Positions 6,721 to 10,522 of a stretch of DNA of 10,522 nucleotides are shown piece by piece. The translations under genes were made by a program, and so were the position numbers. Each line of letters begins with the position of its first letter. Positions within the stretch are counted from its first letter, which is position 1. Below the pieces are notes generated by a model. It searched no databases, was not told the DNA's origin, and saw only the letters and a program-made list of their open reading frames with translations. The stretch comes from an uncultured Clostridia bacterium (GTDB taxonomy: Bacteria; Bacillota; Clostridia; Oscillospirales; CAG-382): contig CAMZED010000052.1 in the NCBI GenBank assembly GCA_947305675.1, positions 1 to 10,522 on the forward strand, given 5' to 3'.

Positions 6721-7365
6721 TTATTTCAAAAATGCCGTTAAGCAATTTATCAAAAAGCCCTTTGCGGAAAAGTTCTTTTCATATTCCGTTTCGATATTAT
6801 CCTTTGAAAAAACTGGATCGCCGTGAAGATCGAAGCATACGTCGGTAACGGTATATCCGCATTCGGTGAACGTTTCGAGCGAATAATCGAAAAGGCCTTT
6901 ATTATCGGTTTTGAAAATAATTTTTGCGTTCGGAGACAGTATTTTTTTATATTTTTCGAGGAACAATGGACTTGTAAGTCTGCGTTTGGCGTTTCGCTTC
7001 TTCGGCCACGGATCGGAAAAGTTTAAATAAAGGTTTCTTACGCTTCCGGCGGGAATGACCGAATCGACGTTTTCGGCGTTCAGATGCAGGAACCGGACGT
7101 TTTGCTTTCCCGACCGGTGTATTTTTTCCATCGCCATCATCAAAACATCGGGCACCAATTCGGCGGCTATGAACAGAGAACCCGGGTTTTTATCCGACAT
7201 CCCGAGTATAAACGCTCCTTTTCCGCAGCCGATCTCAAGATCGATCAAACCGTCTGTCCCAAAGCTGTTTTTTATATTCAAATATCCGTTTTCATCCAAA
7301 ACCGCAAAAAGATCCTTGACCAGATCCATGCGTTTATCGCGGTTTTTCTTGGGACGCATCCTCAT
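6721..7365 (-). CDS. trmB: tRNA (guanine46-N7)-methyltransferase
   Basis: Transfers a methyl group from S-adenosylmethionine to N7 of G46 in the variable loop of tRNAs. The 214-residue protein matches TrmB in length and motifs: an N-terminal basic segment (MRMRPKKNRDKR), the SAM-binding LEIGCGKGAFI (43-53), Glu69 in IAAEL, NFSDPWPKKRNAKRRL (115-130) with the family's DPWPK signature, FKTDN (151-155) and the C-terminal TEYEKNF (193-199). ATG 7365 has AAGGAG (7380-7375) 9 bases upstream; the next ATG, two codons in, is too far from that site. It has its own promoter (7401-7429) and stands alone, convergent with the zinc-ribbon gene and divergent from the DUF378 gene. Confidence 0.96.
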   Translation of the reverse strand: MRMRPKKNRDKRMDLVKDLFAVLDENGYLNIKNSFGTDGLIDLEIGCGKGAFILGMSDKNPGSLFIAAELVPDVLMMAMEKIHRSGKQNVRFLHLNAENVDSVIPAGSVRNLYLNFSDPWPKKRNAKRRLTSPLFLEKYKKILSPNAKIIFKTDNKGLFDYSLETFTECGYTVTDVCFDLHGDPVFSKDNIETEYEKNFSAKGFLINCLTAFLK

Positions 7366-7400
7366 AAACGCTTACTCCTTTTTCGGAATCTACGAAAAAC

Positions 7401-7429
7401 AATATAATCGAAAAAACAAAAAAAGTCAA
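7401..7429 (-). promoter_or_regulatory. Promoter of trmB
   Basis: Minus strand TTGACT (7429-7424), 17-base spacer, TATATT (7406-7401): 5/6 matches in each box at ideal spacing, about 20 bases upstream of the trmB ribosome binding site. The opposite strand carries a TATAAT at 7403-7408 that faces the DUF378 gene but has no good -35. Confidence 0.7.
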
Positions 7430-7479
7430 CGAATATTTTATCTGCTTCTGCACAAAATATACGTCGGGAGGACTTGGAT

Positions 7480-7695
7480 ATGATAATTGACAGAATAACT
7501 TTGTTTTTAGTCATAATCGGTGCTGTCAACTGGGGATCGATTGGTCTTTTCGACTTTGATATAGTCGCCTGGATCTTCGGCGGCCAGGGGATGATCGCAA
7601 GCAGAATAATATATACCCTCGTTGCGATCAGCGGACTTTGGCTTATAAGCCTTTTCTTCAGAAGAAGAGAAGTTCCCACGCCCGCGCTTGACTAA
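7480..7695 (+). CDS. DUF378 family two-helix membrane protein
   Basis: 71 residues with two transmembrane helices (about 5-24 and 43-60) joined by a short loop (GLFDFDIVAWIFGGQG), and a basic C-terminal tail (RRREVP). The motif VIIGAVNWGSIGLFDFD and the following SRIIYTLVAISGLWL are characteristic of DUF378 (B. subtilis YuzA-like) proteins, whose function is unknown. An in-frame TTG lies at 7474, but GGAGG at 7467-7471 is only 2 bases from it and 8 bases from the ATG at 7480, so 7480 is chosen. The gene is monocistronic, ending 18 bases before a strong terminator hairpin. Confidence 0.9.
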   Translation: MIIDRITLFLVIIGAVNWGSIGLFDFDIVAWIFGGQGMIASRIIYTLVAISGLWLISLFFRRREVPTPALD

Positions 7696-7713
7696 CCTGA
7701 CGTAAAATCAAAT

Positions 7714-7748
7714 AAAAACCGCTTCTGCACATGGCAGAGGCGGTTTTT
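7714..7748. terminator. Bidirectional intrinsic terminator between the DUF378 gene and prs
   Basis: AAAAACCGCTTCTGC (7714-7728) pairs with GCAGAGGCGGTTTTT (7734-7748) around the 5-base loop ACATG, with one G-T wobble. Each strand ends in a run of five T, so it can stop transcription from both convergent genes: DUF378 ending at 7695 and prs ending at 7765. Confidence 0.92.
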
Positions 7749-7764
7749 CGGTTGAATGGAATTA

Positions 7765-8883
7765 TCAGTCGGGAAGCTGATTGAACCGTTTGAGCATCCT
7801 GCGGATCCTTGCGGTGGATTCGAGAAGAGGAGCTATCGATTCGTCGTAATTCAGTGTATTGAGTATCTTTGCGATAAATTTCGACATATCCACAAGTTCG
7901 AACCAGGGGCGGTCGATAAGTTCCTGCGGAACGTAGGAGAGGTTTGTGGAATAGAGTTTTTTGAGTTTCCCCTCGGCATAAAGTCTGTCGAACTTTTCGA
8001 ACCCTTCTGTAAAGAACGCGAAAGTGGTCGCGGCGTAGACGTCAGATACGTTGCGTTTCTGGATCTCGTTGATAACGTCGATAACCGATTCGCCCGAGGC
8101 GATCATATCGTCGATGATAAGGACGCGCTTGTTTTCAAGAGGTCCGCCGATATATTCGTGCTGAACGATCGGGTTCTTGCCGTTGACTATGCGAGTGTGG
8201 TCGCGTCTTTTATAGCACATACCCACGTCAAGACCGAGAACGTTGGCGTAATAAATCGCTCTTTCCATGGCGCCGGTGTCGGGGCTGATGACCGTCATAT
8301 TGTCTTTGAATATGTCGTCGCCTTCGTTCTGTATAAAGCGTTTGAGCATCGAATAAGTCGGGAAAATATTTTCAAAGGAGGTGGAAGGAATAGCGTTGCA
8401 GATAGTCGGATCGTGTGCGTCGAAAGTGAGAATGCAGTTGACGCCAAGCTGTTGAAGCTCTTCAAGCGCCATTGCGCAGTCAAGCGATTCTCTGCCCTTT
8501 CTTTTGTGCTGGCGCGAAGAATAAAGCAAAGGCATAAGAACAGTGATTCTGTCGGCTTTTCCGTTGATTGCCGAAAGAACACGCTTGATATCGCGGAAGT
8601 GATCGTCCGGGCTCATGTGGTTTTCGTAGCCGTGAAGATTATAGGTGCAGGAATAATTGCCGATATCGCAAAGGATATATATATCTCTCCCTCTTACGGA
8701 ATCGCAGATCTTGACTTTGCCTTCACCGTTGTTGAACCTTACTTCCTGGATCGGAATGATGTAACTTTCACCGTCTTCTTCATTCCTCAGCTGATGGATG
8801 AACTGGTCTACTTCAACGCCGAGCTGTTCACAACTTCTCAAGACGATAAGACCCATCTTTCCGTGATTAACATTTTGCGCCAT
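7765..8883 (-). CDS. prs: Ribose-phosphate pyrophosphokinase, divergent long form
   Basis: Makes phosphoribosyl pyrophosphate from ribose 5-phosphate and ATP, the precursor of nucleotides, histidine and tryptophan. The 372-residue protein is longer than the usual ~315. The family core is recognisable: MPLLYSSRQHKRKGRES (117-133) in place of the canonical 'PYARQDRK' region, TFDAHDP (153-159), SPDTGAMERA (200-209), the flexible-loop CYKRRDHTR (223-231) with the catalytic-type Lys225-Arg226, and the PRPP-binding loop VLIIDDMIASGES (254-266). Differences from the canonical enzyme are the altered PRPP loop (ASGES instead of DTAGT), an altered N-terminal region and a C-terminal extension of about 50 residues. 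AGGAG (8900-8896) lies 12 bases from the ATG at 8883, a long gap, but no closer in-frame start exists. A terminator upstream (9018-9042) implies its own promoter in 8905-9017, where no clear one was found. PRPP synthetase is most likely; another PRPP-family enzyme is possible. Confidence 0.87.
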   Translation of the reverse strand: MAQNVNHGKMGLIVLRSCEQLGVEVDQFIHQLRNEEDGESYIIPIQEVRFNNGEGKVKICDSVRGRDIYILCDIGNYSCTYNLHGYENHMSPDDHFRDIKRVLSAINGKADRITVLMPLLYSSRQHKRKGRESLDCAMALEELQQLGVNCILTFDAHDPTICNAIPSTSFENIFPTYSMLKRFIQNEGDDIFKDNMTVISPDTGAMERAIYYANVLGLDVGMCYKRRDHTRIVNGKNPIVQHEYIGGPLENKRVLIIDDMIASGESVIDVINEIQKRNVSDVYAATTFAFFTEGFEKFDRLYAEGKLKKLYSTNLSYVPQELIDRPWFELVDMSKFIAKILNTLNYDESIAPLLESTARIRRMLKRFNQLPD

Positions 8884-8990
8884 AACAATTACACACTCCT
8901 TGAAATAATATTCATTTGGCTTTATTTTAACTCATGGTCGATAAAAAGTATATATCCTTTTTCAACAAAAAACAGCTTTTGCTTTTTACG

Positions 8991-9016
8991 TCTATTTATA
9001 ACTGTCGCTAAATAGA
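8991..9016. repeat. Inverted repeat in the prs upstream region
   Basis: TCTATTTA (8991-8998) and TAAATAGA (9009-9016) are perfect complements separated by 10 bases (centres 18 bases apart, close to two helical turns). They lie between the terminator of the DUF4830 gene and prs, about 110-130 bases upstream of the prs start. The geometry suits a dimeric regulator; chance is possible. Confidence 0.35.
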
Positions 9017-9017
9017 T

Positions 9018-9042
9018 AAAAAATACGCCTCTGCAAGAGGCG
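9018..9042 (-). terminator. Intrinsic terminator of the DUF4830 gene
   Basis: On the minus strand CGCCTCT (9042-9036) and AGAGGCG (9032-9026) form... a 7-base-pair GC-rich stem with a 3-base loop, allowing for the strand reading CGCCTCT-TGC-AGAGGCG. It is followed at once by TATTTTTT (9025-9018). It starts 11 bases after the DUF4830 stop codon. Confidence 0.88.
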
Positions 9043-9053
9043 ATCATAATAAG

Positions 9054-9524
9054 TTACGCGGGTCTTTTGAATCCGTGAACAAAGCTTTCGCCGTCGGCGG
9101 AACAGACATCGCCCGCGATGACTCTTTCGTTACGGATAAAAAGCGTTGCAAAAACGTTATCGACTCCGTAGTTGGTAACTTTAAAGGTATAGATCTCCGC
9201 TTCTTTTCCGGCGTAACGTTTAAGGTTCAGCCCCTGGGCGCGCTGAATACGGTTGTATTTCTCGAACACGCTGTTGAATTCATCGGGTATGAGCACGGTC
9301 AGCTTTTCGACCGGCACCGGATCGACTTCATATCCGAACTGTTTAAGAAATTCAACCATATCGTACTCATCGGAAATGTTTCTGAAGTCGGTATTGACCG
9401 CGGCGGCATCGCTTTCGGCGTTTACCGCGGGTAATATAGCTATCAAAGCGGCTAACAGAGCCACGGAAACGGCAACTACCGCAAAGAATTTAAGGCCTGA
9501 CGCCTTCATTGTGTAAACGAACAT
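9054..9524 (-). CDS. DUF4830 domain protein, membrane-anchored or exported
   Basis: 156 residues. The N-terminus has a basic start (MFVYTMKASGLKFF) and a hydrophobic segment (about 14-34) ending in AVNA, consistent with a signal peptide cut after Ala36 or an uncleaved anchor. The exported part (NISDEYDMVEFLKQFGYEVDP, LIPDEFNSVFEKYNRIQRAQG, LKRYAGKEAEIYTFKV, RVIAGDVCSADGESFVHGF) has the order and motifs of DUF4830 proteins of Clostridia, whose function is unknown. The start chosen is ATG 9524, with AAGGAG (9538-9533) 8 bases upstream; a TTG one codon earlier is 5 bases from the same site. A terminator follows directly. Just upstream of the ribosome binding site lies the inverted-repeat element (9547-9823), so any native promoter close to the gene has been displaced or sits beyond the element. 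Confidence 0.85.
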   Translation of the reverse strand: MFVYTMKASGLKFFAVVAVSVALLAALIAILPAVNAESDAAAVNTDFRNISDEYDMVEFLKQFGYEVDPVPVEKLTVLIPDEFNSVFEKYNRIQRAQGLNLKRYAGKEAEIYTFKVTNYGVDNVFATLFIRNERVIAGDVCSADGESFVHGFKRPA

Positions 9525-9546
9525 CAAAATCGCTCCTTTTTTGTAG

Positions 9547-9823
9547 TTAGGGTAACGAGAGCTATCCGAACCCGCTCAAACGGCGCTATTCCGGCTCTTT
9601 TCGGCTTGTCGTCATTGGAATACGGGCGTATTCCCACTTCCTCCGCACCGAAAATATCTCGAAATATCATCCGTTTGAGTCCTGTGGATTTTCGGGAGAT
9701 CGGATTGTCGTTCCTGCGAGGCAAAGCCCGCAGGCGCTACTGCCGTACCGCCAAGGGCTTTAACAATGCAGGGGGGCAAGACGCCGCCCGAAAACGTGCT
9801 TCGGATAGCTCTCGTTACCCTAA
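9547..9823. mobile_element. 277-base MITE-like element with perfect 24-base terminal inverted repeats
   Basis: The stretch 9525-9857 has no convincing gene; this element fills most of it. Its ends, 9547-9570 (beginning TTAGGGTAACGAGAGC) and 9800-9823, are perfect reverse complements over 24 bases, and the match stops sharply at both outer edges. If the repeats are taken to start at GGGTAACG, both are flanked by TA, the target duplication of IS630/Tc1-mariner-type transposition. The interior contains two arms of nested complementary segments. Arm 1: 9575-9583 with 9671-9679, 9598-9604 with 9648-9654, and a hairpin 9617-9634. Arm 2: 9689-9696 with 9787-9794, and a hairpin 9713-9734 with one bulged A. 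There is no transposase, so it would be non-autonomous. The alternative is a large structured cis-acting RNA. The inverted-repeat structure is certain; the mobile nature is inferred. Confidence 0.7.
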
Positions 9824-9826
9824 TAA

Positions 9827-9832
9827 ATTATA
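9827..9832 (-). promoter_or_regulatory. Possible -10 box just outside the inverted-repeat element
   Basis: Minus strand TATAAT at 9832-9827 lies 3 bases outside the element, between the ABC-F stop and the element. At 17 bases spacing the -35 position reads GAATAA, a poor match. If active, transcription would start at the element's edge and carry the whole element as leader of the DUF4830 gene. Confidence 0.3.
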
Positions 9833-9857
9833 TTGAAGCGGTTTTAAGTTTATTCGT

Positions 9858-10522
9858 TTATTCGTTCAGTTCGGATATTTCGTTCTCGAGTTTTTCGAGT
9901 TCTTCATACAAAGAATCGATGCTTGATTCGTATTTCTCGCAAGCGGAGTAGATCTCGTTCAGTTTTCCGAAATCAGACGCGATTTCGGGAAGCCGGATAT
10001 CGTTTCTTGCGGCAGAAAGGCGGTTTTCAAGTTCGGAAATCTCTTTTTCAACTGCCGCATACCGCGTTTTTAAAGATCTCAGCCGATTTTTACGCTGCTT
10101 GGATTCCTCGAAATCGGTTTTGCCGGCGGTTACCTGAACTTTTGCATCGTATCTTGCATCATCACTGCCGCGCAGCTGAACAAACCGTTCGTATCTTTCG
10201 GCAAAATATTTGAACCCCTCCGGATATTTTTCACGATTGATCTCAAGTATCGAAGTTGCCAGATCATTGATAAAATATCTGTCGTGAGATACCGCCAACA
10301 GCGTTCCGTCGTATTCTTTAATCGCGCTTTCGAGCATCTCGCGTGATTCGATGTCAAGGTGGTTGGTGGGTTCGTCCAATACCAGCAGGCTGACGCCATT
10401 CGATATCATTTTCGCAATTGAAAGCCTTGCCCGTTCGCCGCCGCTGAGTACGCGGACGGGCTTGAAGACGTCGTCGCCCCGAAAGCCGAACGCGGCGAGA
10501 ATTGAACGTATCTCGGTTCCGG
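9858..10522 (-). CDS. ABC-F family ATPase, C-terminal part (5' end outside window)
   Basis: The frame is open from the right edge of the window to the stop at 9858, giving 221 residues of the second ATPase domain and tail. Visible in order: the ABC signature LSGGERARLSIAKM, Walker B LLVLDEPTNHLD, the H-loop region LLAVSHDRYFINDLA, then a charged C-terminal extension (about the last 110 residues). This tail contains KQRKNRLRSLKTRYAAVEKEISELENRLS and YESSIDSLYEELEKLENEISELNE and has the heptad spacing of the family's coiled coil. No membrane segment is present. ABC-F proteins act on ribosomes as translation factors, some giving antibiotic protection by target clearance; the interdomain linker that separates these classes lies outside the window. 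The ATG at about 10409 is internal, not the true start. It ends 34 bases before the inverted-repeat element, with no terminator between. Confidence 0.93.
   Translation of the reverse strand, partial: GTEIRSILAAFGFRGDDVFKPVRVLSGGERARLSIAKMISNGVSLLVLDEPTNHLDIESREMLESAIKEYDGTLLAVSHDRYFINDLATSILEINREKYPEGFKYFAERYERFVQLRGSDDARYDAKVQVTAGKTDFEESKQRKNRLRSLKTRYAAVEKEISELENRLSAARNDIRLPEIASDFGKLNEIYSACEKYESSIDSLYEELEKLENEISELNE

Noticed and set aside
7756..9015. Long open plus-strand frame (419 codons) opposite prs
   Set aside because: It is the complement of a gene with clear PRPP synthetase motifs. Its own translation has no recognisable domain, and no ribosome binding site supports its start.
9606..9836. 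Frame of 76 codons running through the inverted-repeat element (and a 66-codon frame on the other strand)
   Set aside because: Both frames run out through or into a terminal inverted repeat, have no ribosome binding site, and have basic low-information translations. The paired structure explains the sequence better.
1..10522. CRISPR array, tRNA or rRNA genes, prophage or defence island
   Set aside because: No regularly spaced repeats, no cloverleaf-like segments and no phage, nuclease or toxin-antitoxin genes were recognised on either strand.

Overview
The window looks like a chromosomal segment of a Gram-positive, low-to-moderate G+C Clostridia-type bacterium (Bacillota), probably an uncultured gut lineage. 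The reasons are the strong GGAGG-type ribosome binding sites before almost every gene, the occasional TTG and GTG starts, a lipoprotein-type solute-binding protein, small DUF378 and DUF4830 membrane proteins, and a MurE paralogue of the clostridial 'DNSR' type. Taxonomy is inferred from gene content only; there is no rRNA or marker tree behind it. Most genes are housekeeping or metabolic. No CRISPR array, phage module, toxin-antitoxin pair or tRNA was recognised.

Layout: positions 1-3842 hold a minus-strand operon, read right to left: a TIM-barrel sugar phosphate isomerase/epimerase, 2-isopropylmalate synthase (leuA), and an ABC-transporter solute-binding lipoprotein that runs off the left edge. 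The last two are separated by one base, and the lipoprotein's ribosome binding site lies inside the end of leuA. Next is a minus-strand YfbR-like HD-domain 5'-deoxynucleotidase (3915-4490, TTG start). It has a near-consensus promoter whose -35 box sits in a perfect palindrome. Divergent from it, on the plus strand, are a MurE-family Mur ligase (true start 4710) and a small zinc-ribbon protein of unknown function (GTG start 6216).

trmB (tRNA m7G46 methyltransferase, minus) is divergent from a DUF378 two-helix membrane protein (plus). A clear bidirectional terminator (7714-7748) then separates DUF378 from a divergent, enlarged ribose-phosphate pyrophosphokinase (minus, 7765-8883). Upstream of it are an intrinsic terminator and a DUF4830 membrane-anchored or exported protein (minus, 9054-9524). 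The right edge holds the C-terminal part of an ABC-F ATPase (minus).

The most unusual part is the gene-free stretch 9525-9857. It contains a 277-base element bounded by perfect 24-base terminal inverted repeats, with TA at both outer edges. Inside, two arms of nested inverted repeats would fold into a branched structure. It resembles a MITE (non-autonomous transposon relative) or a large structured RNA. It sits directly against the ribosome binding site of the DUF4830 gene, so it would form that gene's 5' leader if transcription starts upstream of it.

The genes do not form one pathway. They are a set of short transcription units in leucine synthesis and nutrient uptake, nucleotide metabolism (YfbR, Prs), cell wall synthesis (MurE-like) and translation (TrmB, ABC-F), with well-formed promoters and terminators between them.
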